This document shows, piece after piece, positions 22,271 through 33,909 of a stretch of DNA of 64,000 nt. The position numbers were made by a program, and so were the translations under genes. Position 1 is the stretch's first letter. Every line of letters starts with the position of its first letter. Origin of the DNA: Rosa chinensis (Eukaryota; Streptophyta; Magnoliopsida; Rosales; Rosaceae); assembly GCF_002994745.2 (NCBI RefSeq), contig NC_037090.1:29370501-29434500 (forward strand), written 5' to 3'. The notes under the pieces are model-generated. The model made no database searches. It was not told where the DNA came from and worked only from the letters and a program-made list of their open reading frames with translations.

Positions 22271-23154
22271 TGATAAATCACACAGGTTTGAATGACATTA
22301 TCGACATTCTTAGTTAAATTCTTATTATGGACACCCTTTTAAGTGCGCTACATACTTGCATTTGGAGTATTTTTATTGATTCTTATGGTCTCGGGTTGTA
22401 CAGTGCTTTATAGTTCATCATTGTCAGTTACTATATATCCAAGAACTTAACGTACCTGCAATAGAGGGACCAAGAACATTAGGATAGTGGGGCTTAGCAG
22501 AACTAAAGAAGCTAAAAATTTTTGTTATGAAGGTTGCAGATTGCAGCAATTTACCTTTCTATTGCAGTTGCTTCATAACCTATTCTAAATTCCAAGGAAA
22601 TAGGACAAAAAAAAAAACAATAGTTAGGTTAGTCAATGTACACCAGATGGTATCTACTTATGCAGTTAAAGTAGTATATAGCGATGGACATGTTGTATGA
22701 TGATGGATATATTATCAAAACTAATACTCTTGGTGTTATGAAGGTTGCAGATTGCAGCAACTCACCTTTCTATTGCAGTTGTTTCATACCCTATTCTAAA
22801 TTCCAAGGAAATAGGACAACAAAAAACAATAGTTAGCTTAGTCAATGTACACCAGATGGTATCTACTTATGTAGTTAAAGTAGTATATAGCGATGGACAT
22901 GTTGTATGATGATGGATTATAAAAAAGTCATACTCTTGGTGTCACTGCTGCTAGTTGCTTAATTTTTTCATCATGTCATTGGTTCTGTTTGCTAAAACAT
23001 CTTTCGCGCAATTTTAATGGTTTTCCTTGCGCTCCTAAAATCTCAAACCTGGCATTGTCATAAAATTCTATAATAATGAAGTCTTATAAGAATTGAAGAA
23101 AGAATAGCTGCTGCTACTAGTGTCATAGTGTTTCTATCACTTACGAAATTTTCC
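22194..23154. other. Spacer with a tandem duplication
   Basis: No gene was recognised. It contains the 212-bp direct duplication listed separately. The rest is AT-rich DNA between the copia remnant and the GT61 pseudogene. Confidence 0.4.
22522..22943. repeat. Direct tandem duplication, unit about 212 bp
   Basis: The unit beginning GTTATGAAGGTTGCAG at 22523 is repeated from 22735. Both copies carry TTGCAGATTGCAGCAA, the A-run after AATAGGACAA, and GTATATAGCGATGGACATG. The copies differ at a few bases and in the A-run length. No open frame spans them. Confidence 0.85.
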
Positions 23155-24837
23155 GAGGTCTAATCTTCCCATCCCTTTTTGTTTACTCTAGTTGGATCTC
23201 TAAGAATAGGATCATCTTTATTATATCTCATATAATGAGCTCTCCTTGGTAAGAATGTGATAGCCAGTGTACTTTAGGCCAAGCTTCCTTGCAGGTTTTT
23301 CATAATAGGCCTCATCTCCCCATCCAGGCTTCATAAACAGAAGATGTGTCATGGCTGCACCATGAACTCCAATCATGACATCACTTGAATTTAGATCCCA
23401 GTAAATCTTTGCTAATTCCGTTGTTGGCTCGGGTCTCAGAACTTGAACTTGAAAACCAATTTTCTCATCCATCTTCACCAAGAAGTTCTCATTCGATATG
23501 ATAACCAATTTTGAATTCCTCAATTTTGGTGCTTCCACTTCTGCCTTACTTTCTATTGATATGTTCCATGTTGGAGAAACAGAAGCAGAAAGTTTTTCTT
23601 GTGCTTCTTCTTCTAGAATTAGACTTCTGATTCGAGGCTTATAACTCGGTCTGGAAGATTCTGAAAATCAATGATGCTCTGATTTTCTTCTACCAATGAT
23701 GAATTTACACTAAGCTCATCATGAATTTTTAGACCAACAATGGCCTCAGGGAAGCAATGAGTTTTTCATATATCCAACAAAATCTATAGGAGGATAATCT
23801 AATAGTTGGAAAGAATGTCTCCATATTTTGTAGCCCACCAATCATGAAAATCAACAATTACAAACACAACCTACTTGTCAAAGTGTTATAAAGTCATGCA
23901 TGTACAATGGCAAAATTCCATCATTGAATTCCGGTAGACGTACATTACCAGTATAGACTGTAGTTGAAAAAACCATTATCGAAGCATCATGTTTGACATC
24001 ACATGGATGGTGTGTGCCTGGATCGTACTATCATTCTTTGCAATAAGGTCTAATTCAATAATGGTTGCCATGGTATTTGCTTCCCATTTTCGAGTATATG
24101 GTTTGATCTTTTCATGTTGGATTTCGTCCTCATTGTCACCCTATCCATTTTCCTCGATAACAACTGACATATTTTTCATGAAGCTTGGTTTGTCTATGGA
24201 TATATAGACAAAAATACTAGAGGAAGCAGAGTTTGTTCTTACATCCCCTTTCCATGATACAAGTATCTGATTGGTAACTGCTTCTATAAGAATTTATAGT
24301 TCCTGCACCCACAGAGAAATTACAAAGGACTCTGAAATGGTTTGAACTCATCCAACTACTATTTGATACGACTTAGTAAGGTAACAAGTAACAACAAAAA
24401 CAGCCAAGGAGAGAAACTGATCAGAAGCAAATTATTAACCATTAGAGATTGAAGAATCAAAGAGGTTTACATCCATAACAGGAGCAAGGCCTTCACTGTT
24501 TACTTCTGGTGAATATACAGAAATCAAACACCAACAGGTACGTCTTTGTATGTTATTAACAGTTACAGATAATTAAAAGGAATAATAGGAAAAGATGTGG
24601 AGAGTTGAGAAACAACTTACGTAATAGAGAGAAAATGGCGTTAGAGAAACAAAGATGAGGGTTAATATGAAGATGCAAGAGAGAACACAGAAGAAGTGAA
24701 AAGAGAGAAGCTTGGGCCTTGTTAGTCTCTTGTAATAACAAGATATTATAAAGATTCGGCACACTTCGTCCTCTTCTTGAGGCTGATGTGAACCTTTCAT
24801 TCCCTGTTGATATCGCACATATATAGTAGTGTACCAT
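23155..24837 (-). pseudogene. GT61 glycosyltransferase duplicate, decayed
   Basis: Homologous to the 15861-18017 gene along its length and in the same orientation. Exon 1 starts at the ATG at 24837 but has a 14-base insertion after MV; the text then matches (YYKRLTRPKLLS, LSCIFIL). The exon 2 equivalent is near 24430-24515. The exon 3 equivalent has many frameshifts, with an open piece at 23538-23221 that keeps IISNENFLVKMDEKIGF and MIGVHGAAMTH but has lost the stretch after FMKPG. Intron positions are retained, so it arose by DNA duplication and not by retroposition. The last conserved text is near 23160. Confidence 0.85.
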
Positions 24838-25059
24838 TGATGATGCAAAAATAGAGGGCTTGGTTGTGTTTCTTCTAGCTCTGTGCATATGAAAAAACAT
24901 AATGGCATATAGGAAGGACGCTTTATATATATAGGTAGTTAGCTCTTGTTTCTATTAGGAATTTTTTATTAGGAAACAAACTTGTTAAGTAGTGACAAGG
25001 GGGATATAGCTCTTTCTTAGTCTATGAGTTTGTTGGTGGTTAAGCCAGAATGGCAGCCT
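24838..25059. other. Upstream region of the GT61 pseudogene
   Basis: A TATATATATA run at about 24923-24933 could be the relic TATA box. No other feature was recognised. Confidence 0.35.
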
Positions 25060-25388
25060 TAGAGCAACTCTAACAGTTTCCATATAATTTCTGTATAATT
25101 TTAAGGAAGAATATAGAGATTTTAGAGATTATTATGAAACAGGGAATCTATTGGAGTTGGAGAAGAAAAAGATGCTAAAGGTTTGACTTTTGCTTCCCTA
25201 TTATACAGAAATTATAGGAAAACTGTTGGAGTTGCTCCTAAAATTTTAGAGATTGCTTTAAATATAGGGAATTTGGTTTTCTCTTTCCTCACTTTCTCTA
25301 AAATAGAGATAGTTATAAGGAATCTGTTGGAGCAAAACAGGCTCATTTTTCTCTACAAAATATGGGGAAGCTGTTGGAGTTGCTCTTA
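25060..25388. mobile_element. MITE, 329 bp
   Basis: The left end TTAGAGCAACTCTAACAG is complementary, with one change, to the right end CTGTTGGAGTTGCTCTTA. Internal words (TATAGGGAA, ATAGAGA, TTATA(G/C)AGAAATTAT) also recur in inverted form. The TTAGAGCA start resembles the 14711-15277 MITE. No clear target duplication was seen. Confidence 0.7.
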
Positions 25389-25417
25389 GTCAGCAATCAA
25401 ATCTATAAATAGCTACC

Positions 25418-25632
25418 TGTAAAAGTAAAATGGGAATTGGAATTGGTCTACTCATTTCATTTCACAGTCCCTTTATATAGGGAGAGAATTACAACGGAAA
25501 TATCAATTACAATGATGACAGTAAATGCTGATTGATCTGTAATCGGTGCTGATTGATGGTAATCGCTGATTCCTTAATTCCCTCTCCGTCAGTCACTTTG
25601 ACGAAGGCACATAATGTGATTTTCCTTTAACA
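25418..25632 (-). repeat. copia B 3' LTR
   Basis: 215 bp; ends TGTAAAAG…TTTAACA on the plus strand. The polypurine tract AAGGGAGAG (minus strand, 25633-25641) abuts it. A TATATAAAGGG box lies near 25471-25481. It differs from the 5' copy by scattered substitutions and a 6-bp GGAATT unit, so insertion is not very recent. Confidence 0.9.
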
Positions 25633-25849
25633 CTCTCCCTTATGCCAAGTCAAAGATGAAATGGTGCATGAGTTGTTGCCTCACTAAAAACCTTGCCAAA
25701 TAACAATAAAAATCATGTGGGACAAAAAATATACATTCGTCGAAGGAAAGAGCACAACGCACCTTTTACATTTGATGATATATGTGTGTTAGACTCCCCC
25801 TGACGTCTACACCTCCCCCTGATACTTACATTAATCAAGGGAGCTTGGA

Positions 25850-27069
25850 AAGTCTTTGCATTCCTATGTTTTTCACATGTTTCTCAAATGTGGCCTTAGA
25901 CAATGATTTGGTGAACAAATCTGCCACATTCTCCTAAGAACTTACTTGATTCACTTGAATCTTGAGGAGAGCCTGTTGTTGCTGATTGTAGAAAAACTTT
26001 GGCGATATGTGTTTTGTATTATCACCCTTGATATATCCTAGCTTCATCTGTTCGATGCAGGCCTTAGATAATGATTTGGTGAACAAATCTGCCACATTCT
26101 CGTCAGAACTTACTTGATTCACTTGAATCTTGAGGAGAGCCTGTTGTTGCTGATTGCAGAAAAACTTTGGCGATATGTGTTTTTTATTATCACCCTTGAT
26201 ATATCGTAGCTTCATCTGTTCGATGCGAGCTGCATCATCTTCATAAATGCAAGTAGGCTTTTCAGTGGTAGAACTCAAACCACTAGTCCCTTGAATATGT
26301 GTCGTGATAGCTCTTAACCATACACACTCACGAACTGCCTCATGTAGAGCAATAGTCTCTTAGTGGTTTAAGGAGGTAGCCACAAGGGTTTGCTTAGTTG
26401 ATATCCAAGATATCGTCGTGTTCCCAATGGTAAATACATAACCAGTTTAGGAACGACCTTTATGTGGGTCAGAGAGGTACCCAGCATCAGCAAAACCAAC
26501 TAAAACATCATTTGGGGTTTCCATGTAGTGAGTGGCGCTTTCGCCATCAACATTTCCTTTAGGGATTGTATTCCATCTGGGGTCCCTCTTGTCTCTTTGT
26601 AGGGAAAGAACAGTCTCAAGTCAATGGTTCCTTTTAGGTATCGGAAGATGTTTTTGACACCGTTCCAGTGACGCTGCGTTGGTGCTGAGCTAAATCTAGC
26701 TAACAAGTTCATTGAGAAAGCAATGTCTAGTCGAGCACATTGGCCTAAGTACAATAATGAGCCTATTGCACTTAGATAGGGAATTTCAGCTCCCAACACC
26801 TCCTCATCATCTTCCTTTGGACGAAATGGATCTTTCTTTGCATCCAAACTTCGACCGATCATGGGAGTGCTAGCAGGATGCGCTTTGTCCATGTTAAATT
26901 GCCTGAGCATCTTTTGGACATATGTAGACTGGTGGATTAGTATTCCACAAACTCGGTGTTCTAGTTCAAGGCCTAAACAGAATCGAGTTTTCCCAAGATC
27001 CTTCATCTCAAATTCGAATTTCAAGTAGCTCACAATTTCTCTTATTTCATCAAGAGTACCTATTATGTT
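25850..27069 (-). pseudogene. copia B RT C-terminal half and RNase H
   Basis: Reading from 27069: IIGTLDEIREIVSYLK, LGKTRFCLGLELEH, YVQKMLRQFNMDKAHP and SAIGSLLYLGQCARLDIAF are the second half of the RVT_2 reverse transcriptase. A degraded RNase H region follows (26500-25850), ending ENVADLFTKSL, the standard copia C-terminus. Stops near 26360 and frame changes break it. It contains an in-frame 168-bp duplication. Confidence 0.85.
25892..26227 (-). repeat. In-frame 168-bp tandem duplication in copia B RNase H
   Basis: 25892-26059 and 26060-26227 are direct copies with few differences. The unit is 56 codons, so it doubles the segment IEQMKL…ISPKFF…VADLFTKSLSKA without shifting the frame. The copy nearer the end of the protein carries one stop. 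Confidence 0.9.
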
Positions 27070-27585
27070 TGTACTTACATAGGCATTTGCAAGCATAATT
27101 AGCTATAATGAGCCACGCTCATGCTACCCCCCAGCGGTACTGACTCCCGCCAAAGGAGTAACCTACGGAAACACAGCCAAGCAGGCTACCGCCTGAGCCC
27201 CGGCTTGCCCCCAGATCACCGCTAACGGGCCGCCATGCCCCGCGCCAAAAATAGCATCAAAAGCTCCAGAAGCTGGGAATGAAACATATCAGTCCCACAT
27301 CGAAAAACATGGAGAAGATCAGCTCTCTTCTCACCTAAAAAAGGTTCTCTCCTCTCTCCTCATTAATTATGCATTTAATATTTACCTACTGTTAGTTTGT
27401 CAACATAAATACATTGACTAACTTAGGCATCGGAGAAGAAAAGACCGCCCAGCGCGGTCTCCCTCTAACGCCCTCTGTATTTCATTTGATAGGTAGCGGG
27501 AGCTCTGAGAGTATCATAAGTAGCGATCCGCCCATCGGACCAGCTTAACAAAGGTTTAGCTACCGCTAAACTTTAAACATTAACA
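27070..27585 (+). repeat. Tat element 5' LTR
   Basis: 516 bp, starting TGTACTTACATAGG and ending TTAACA. It matches the 3' LTR closely with some substitutions and small indels. It is followed directly by the primer site. Confidence 0.93.
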
Positions 27586-27586
27586 T

Positions 27587-27602
27587 TGGCGCCGTCTGTG
27601 GG
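27587..27602 (+). promoter_or_regulatory. Primer-binding site of the Tat element
   Basis: TGGCGCCGTCTGTGGG lies one base after the 5' LTR. The first nine bases fit the 3' end of plant tRNA-Asp (…GGCGCCA), as in other Tat and Athila elements. Confidence 0.75.
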
Positions 27603-27641
27603 AATCCTTGAACAGAAGGCCATCCCACCACAACATCCACC

Positions 27642-29600
27642 ATGACTAACGGTAGCGGGGGAAACGCTGAGGAGCATGCGGATCAATCCGCCAACCCCCA
27701 TCCCACCAACCCAACGATCAACGTCAATCCAGCAGTTAACGTTAATGGAGCACTATTCAACACACCGGTCAACCCCAGCGGGGAACCCCAAGCTACTTCC
27801 CAGATCCCGCCAACCCAAACTACAACGGAGGCTCAGCCGAGCTGCAGCCACCCACCAGTGCACGACCTCGCCGCTATGTATGAGCTGGCACTAACGGACC
27901 TTCACATGGCAAATCAAGAGCGCGAGCAGGAGCGCAGAGAAAAGGCCGAGGCCCAAAAGCAAGTGGCCACACTGATGTAAAGATTTGATGAGCTGAAGAA
28001 GGCGCTGGAAGCAAACGCCAACCCAACGCAAAGCAAGTAATCGCGGAGCACCAGGCGCAGTCAGCCCAACACCGGCGGGTTGGTACCCGGACCAACCATA
28101 CAGATGCAGGTACCGCTGAATCCACCAGAGCTACGGGAATGGGACCACCTCCTCCGCCCAGACTAATATTGGAGCAGGAGGCGGAGTCACAACCACACAC
28201 CAACTGCTTGACAATCAGGGCTAGAACCGAGGGTAATATACCTGTCCCCAGGAGAGAGCAAGTGCAGCGGAACATCCAAACGGGACCCAATGGAGACACA
28301 ACCGCCCTAATACTGGAGCGGATGCAATAACTAGAGCAAAGGCTAATCTGGGCCGAGGCAGGCGCCCCAGCACCAATACCAAATCCACTCTTTGCATCCA
28401 GACCAGGACCATTCACCGCCAGGATCCTGCATGCCATCCGCCTAGCGCACGCAAAGACACCAAAGATGTTACATTACGGCGGCGTGACTGACCCCTTTGT
28501 CCATATGGACACCTTCAAAAAAGTCACCAATAACAAGGGGTTCGATGACGCCACCCTCTGCCATTTGTTCAGCGAAACGCTGGATAGTGAGGCAATGAGT
28601 TGGTTTTTGAGTGTCCGCTAGGGTCCATCGACTCATTCCATGCACTATCAAATGCTTTCCTCTCTCGGTTCATCCTGTTGGCGGCCGGACACCACAATAC
28701 AACTCAGCTATTCAGCCACAAGCAGGGGACGGAGGAAACTTTGAAGGCGTTTGTCACCAGATGGCGAGTGGCAACGTCCCAGTGCCGCGATCTTGATAAG
28801 ACAATGGTGCTGGCAGCTTTCAAGCAGGGACTCCTCAAGGGGCCATTTCTCTATCACCTCAATTACAATCATCCAAACGCCGCTTACGACCATGTCATGA
28901 GCGAGGCTGTCATCCATGGACAGGCAGAATTCATCACATATGGAGAAACCCCCCCCCCCCCCCCCACCACCAACACCTGTAAAGTCCACCCAACCCTTCC
29001 CCAACCATCAGGAAACCGCTAGCAAAACCTCTGTTGCGCCGCCAACTGATAAGAAGAGAGAGTTGCAACAGGGCAACCACCAGAGAAAGCGGCAGAAGGA
29101 CCAACATTACAATAGAGGCAGCCGCTCATTCCATAGGGATAACAGTAATAAACAGACGGAGTCATCCCAGCGGTACGCAGTGTTTACAGTCCTCACGGCC
29201 TCATACGAGGAAATATACGACCAATGCAAGGACCAGATCCCGCCACCACCCCCAAGAAAATACCCAAGGGTAGGAAAACCTAGAAACACTGGTAAGTGGT
29301 GCAAATATCACGAGGACAGCGGCCACAACACCAACAATTGCAACGCCCTCAAAACAGCCATTGAGACCTTATACCGAGACGGAAAGATGGAACAATTCAA
29401 GGTGCACCAACCACCACCCGTGATAGCCAATATTGAGCCCTTAGGCCGCATCAACACCATCGACGGTGGTGTTCCAATCACCAACATGTCCCACAGGGCA
29501 AAAAAGAGTTATGCACGTGCTAACCACCCCAAGGAGGTGTGCAATATCCGCTATGAGAGGTCCGCTAAACTCCCAAAATCTGGTTGGGAGCCCATTACCT
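27642..29600 (+). pseudogene. Tat element gag
   Basis: The start ATG at 27642 opens a polar, Pro/Asn-rich N-terminus that ends in a helical Glu/Arg-rich segment (27890-27980) at a stop. The capsid part is at about 28420-28930 (KTPKMLHYGGVTDPF, LFSETLDSEAMSWFL, then FHALSNAFLSRFI and EETLKAFVTRW after a stop). A run of 18 Cs at 28951-28968 causes a frame change in the proline-rich linker. The zinc-binding segment CKYHEDSGHNTNNC is near 29310-29351. The protein would be the nucleocapsid precursor; as written it needs several frame repairs. Confidence 0.8.
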
Positions 29601-29639
29601 TCTCAAAGGAGGAGGAGCGCGGAGTACATCTGCCCCAGG

Positions 29640-32600
29640 ACTATCCATTCTTGATCGATGCCGTACTCGATAAATGGTCAGTGGGAAGGATCCTTGTCGA
29701 CAACAGGTCCGCTGTAAATGTCATCTTCAACAGGTGCTACGACACACTTCGGCGAAATAGAAAGCTACTGCAGGATCATGAACCATTGCTTAGCTTCTCC
29801 GGTGACGCCACACAGCCATTAGGTTTTGACTACATGCGACTAGTTATCGGTGCCAGTCCATGAACAGCGGAAACCCATACAGAGTTCATCATTGTGGACT
29901 GCTTCAGTTCATATAATGCCATCATTGGTCAACCGGCACTTAACAAACTCAAGTGCATTATCGCCGGATACTTGCTCCTCATGAAGTTCCCTACTCCCAA
30001 TGGAACAGGCTGTGTGAAAGGAAGTCAACAACTGGCACGAGAGTGCTATTCCACAATAGTGGCATGATCGGCGCACCGCCACGAAATCCTAACAGTGGGA
30101 AATCATGCAGCGGCACCAAATATCTTTGAGGACCCCAGGGATGGCGAGAAGAAATATGTCAAAAAGGAGCCTGTCAACCCAGAAACATCCTTAAGGATTA
30201 TCAGCATCTCCGACGAGCACCCGTACGGACAGTCCGCATCGGCGCTCAGCTAGACCCAGAGGTAGCGGCCGAGCTCACCCAGTTTCTACGGGACAACGCC
30301 GCCGTCTTTGTATGGTCCTACGCTAACATGCCAGGCATCTCCCCCGAGATCATCACACACAAATTAAGTATCAAGCCATCTGCCTACCCTGTCAAGCAGC
30401 GGCGAAGGGCCTTTGATGAGGAGAGATACCCTGCAATAGGGGAAGAGGTTGCCAAGCTCCAGAACATTGGATTCACCCGCCAAGTAAATTACCCTCAATG
30501 GATGTCCAACCTGGTCATGGTAAAAAAACCCAGCAGAAAGTGGCGAATGTGTGTCGACTTCAAGGGCCTCAACAAGGCATGCCCCAAGGACAGTTTCCCT
30601 CTACCTCGCATAGATCAACTGGTCGATGCAACCGCTGGGCACGAGCTACTCAGCATGATGGATGCCTTCTCTGGCTATAATCAGATCAAGATGCACCCTG
30701 ACGACCAAGAGTGCACCTCCTTCACCACCGACAAGGGCCTATACTGCTACAATGTCATGCCTTTCTGTTTGAAGAACGCCGGCGCAACTTACTAGCGGCT
30801 GATGAATGCTATGTTCGCTGAACATCTGGGCAGAATCATCGAGGTCTATGTAGACGATATGTTGGTAAAGAGCATAGAGGCCAGCGGACACATGTCTACA
30901 GATGTCTCCCATTTTTCAAATTCCTGAAGACAACCCACAAAAAGGTCATCGATTGGAACCCAAACTGTAAGGCAGCATTCTAGAGCTTGAAGGAGTACTT
31001 GGCAGCAGTTTCGCTCCTCTCTATTCATGTACAGGGGGAGACATTGTATATATACCTAGCGGTATCACAGTCAGTAGTAAGCTGCACCATTGTCAGGCGG
31101 GACGGCCAGGATGAGCTCCCCGTATTCTACGCCGGCAGAGGCATGAACGGGGCTGAAATAAGATATCCCCCCTGGAGCAGCTCGCTCTAGCACTCATTAT
31201 CGCCGCTAGACGCCTCTGCCAATACTTTCAGGCCCACACAATCCATGTCTTAACAAATCAACCGCTGAGGCAGGTAATGCAGAACCCTGAACACTCGGGG
31301 CGCCTCAACAAGTGGGTCATCGAGCTCAGCGAGTTCGACATTGATTATAAACCAAGAACCCCCATGAAAGGCCAGGCGGTGGTAGACTTCATTGCTGAGC
31401 TCACCGAGCGACAGGTTGAACCCAACACGGAAATGGTAACCGCTGAGGAGCTAGCCCCCCAGCAGTCAGACTGGAACCTACACGTGGACGACTCCATTTA
31501 CGCCAAGGCCAGGGTTGCCGGAGTCATCTTGATAGGGCTAGGGGGACTACACGTGGAATACACATTAAAATTCAACTTCAAAGCCTCAAATAACATGGCA
31601 GAGTATGAGCGCTCATCGCCGGCCTACTCCTCGCCATCGACTCAGGGGCTGACAGTGTCAACATATTCAGCGACTCCCAATTAGTCGTCAACCAGGTCAA
31701 CGACAGTTTCCAGGCCAAGGACCAACAATTGGCGGCATACTTAGGTTACGTCAAGACACTCCTCAAAAAATTCAAATTCCACACCATCACGTAGATCCCC
31801 AGGGAAAAAAATGCCAAGGCTGATTCACTGGCGAGACTAGCAACCGCTCAGCCACACCAAAGTCCAGCAGACACAAAGGTGGAATGTCTTGACAAGCCAA
31901 GCATCACAAAAACCCTAGCGGAGATCTTCAACATTGAGGTCAATCCCAGTTGGATGGATGAGATTATCGAGTATAACCGTAATTGGACATTGCCAGAGGA
32001 CAAGGTCGAAGCACGACAGCTCAAGCGGAGAGCAACCCGCTACAACATCCAAAATGGCAAGCTTTACAGCCAGAGGTTCACCCACCCCAACCTCCGATGT
32101 CTAACCCCAGAGGAGGGAAAAGTCATCCTGGCAATGATACACGGCGGGGAATGTGGAAACCACTCGGGCACCAGATCCTTGGCCAATCGCACAATGCGAT
32201 AAGGCTATTTCTAGCCTACGCTCGGCTACGACGCTAGGAGGGTATCAAGATCTTACCACAAATGTCAACAATACACTGATCTCCCACATGCCCCGGCAGA
32301 ACCACTGTCGATCATCATTGGTCCATGGATTCACTCCACGTGGGGCCTGGACTTGATGGGAAAATTCCAAACCGCCAAAGGCCAGTTCAAGTACATCATT
32401 GTCGCCATCGACTACAACAACAAGTGGATAGAGTCAGAGCCACTGACGGCAATAACTACCGCTAAGGTAACTCACTTCCTCTGGAAGAACATTTATTGCC
32501 GCTATGGTGTCCCCCACACAATCATCACAGACAACGGCAAACAATTCAACAATAAGGAACTCATATCTTTCACCGCTAACCTGGGCACCAAGATGAGTTT

Positions 32601-33167
32601 TGCATCTGTCGCTCACCCCCAAACCAACGGCCAGGTCGAAGCAGCAAACAAGATAATCAAGAAGTTGCTAAAAAAGAAGCTCGACGATGCCAAGGGTTTA
32701 TGGGCGGAGAAGCTGCCGGAAGTTCTCTGGGCATCAGGACTACCCCAACCGCCACTAGGGAAACATCATTTTGTATGATGTTCAGAACTGAGGTCATCCT
32801 ACCTATTGAGGTATCCCAGCCTACCGCTAGGGTCGAAGCCTACTGCCCCGAGACCAACGGCGAAGGCGTCAATCTCGACAGGGACCTCCTAGAAGAGAAA
32901 CGACACAAGGCCCATCTGCACAATTTGCAAAACAAGCAACGGGTCTCACTTTTTTATAACGCCAGAGTCAAAACCCGGAACCTCCAAATGGGGGACTGGG
33001 TAATGAAGGAAGTTATTCCGCCACCAACGACACTCCACCCAACTTGGGAAGGTCCATACAAAATTGTGGAAGTCGTTAGCCCTGGCACCTTCAACTTAAT
33101 GGACAAGGATGGCGTCACAACTACCCACCCATGGAATACCGAACACCTTCGGTGTTACTACAAATAG
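29640..33167 (+). pseudogene. Tat element pol: protease, RT, two RNase H, integrase
   Basis: Protease: LVDNRSAVNVIF at about 29694, where the catalytic motif would be D-T/S-G-S, so it is inactive. RT: KWRMCVDFKGLN, DAFSGYNQIKMHPDD and VYVDDMLVKS (30850). A TAG replaces a codon in ATY*RLMN (30793). Right after VKSIEASGHM the thumb and connection are deleted and the text resumes RCLPFFKFLK (about 30900). RNase H: TLYIYLAVS… Second RNase H: WNLHVDDS (Gly lost), ASNNMAEYE, SDSQLVVNQV. Integrase: HGGECGNHSG, WGLDLMGKF, IITDNGKQF, NGQVEAANK; a frameshift near 32740; then the C-terminal end to 33167. Several in-frame stops. Confidence 0.88.
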
Positions 33168-33909
33168 TCAGGCCACTACCCTAGAGCATCTTGGCTTAGC
33201 TAAATTTTTGACTCAATATTTAGCTAAGGGAAGCTACCTAACGGGTACAACCCCGCTTGTTGTAAACACTGACATATCAGTTATCAATGAAACGAGGAAT
33301 TATTCAAACCATTGTCGCCAAGTTCAAGCACAAGAATTAAAGGGCAACGCCAACAAAGTTCGGCGGACTACGTCCGCTACATCGTGTACTTGGAACAATT
33401 TTAATCCCTTTAATGTTTCATTGAATCACAAAAAAGCATTCAAAACTCTAGCGGTAAAAGCAACATTCAAACAACAAATAATCAAAAGGCATACGAAACT
33501 GAAAATTCTCACACTTCCATCCATGAAGGGTCGGGACTACCCGCCCAAAAATAGTCAATTACAAAAAAAAAAAAAAAAAAAAAAGAGCAAAAGTACATAT
33601 GCAGGCCTCGGCTGCATTACAATATAAAGGTATCGAGGGCAGAGTCTTCAACAATCTTCAGTACCGCCCTGCTCATCCCTCAACCAGCAGTTGCTCTTCA
33701 CCCTCGGCCGGCGGTTGCCGCGGTCCCGTACGACTTGTTTGGTCGGAGCCATGCTCAGTCGGGCTGGGGGTCATAATGGTCATGTCTGGCCGGGTACGAT
33801 CCGCCACAACATTGGCCCTGGAGACCTCGGACTAGGTAGGCACCGGAGTCCACTGGGAGGCCTCCGCCTGGTCATCATCACTCTCCCCACTGCCAGAGCG
33901 CAAGCCGAG
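33168..33909. other. Spacer between Tat pol and antisense region
   Basis: Contains an A-run at 33559-33581. Plus-strand frames here are low-complexity. Nothing else was recognised. Confidence 0.45.

Noticed and set aside
28951..28968. Functional polyproline tract
   Set aside because: A run of Cs that shifts the gag frame. More likely slippage in a dead element than a conserved linker.
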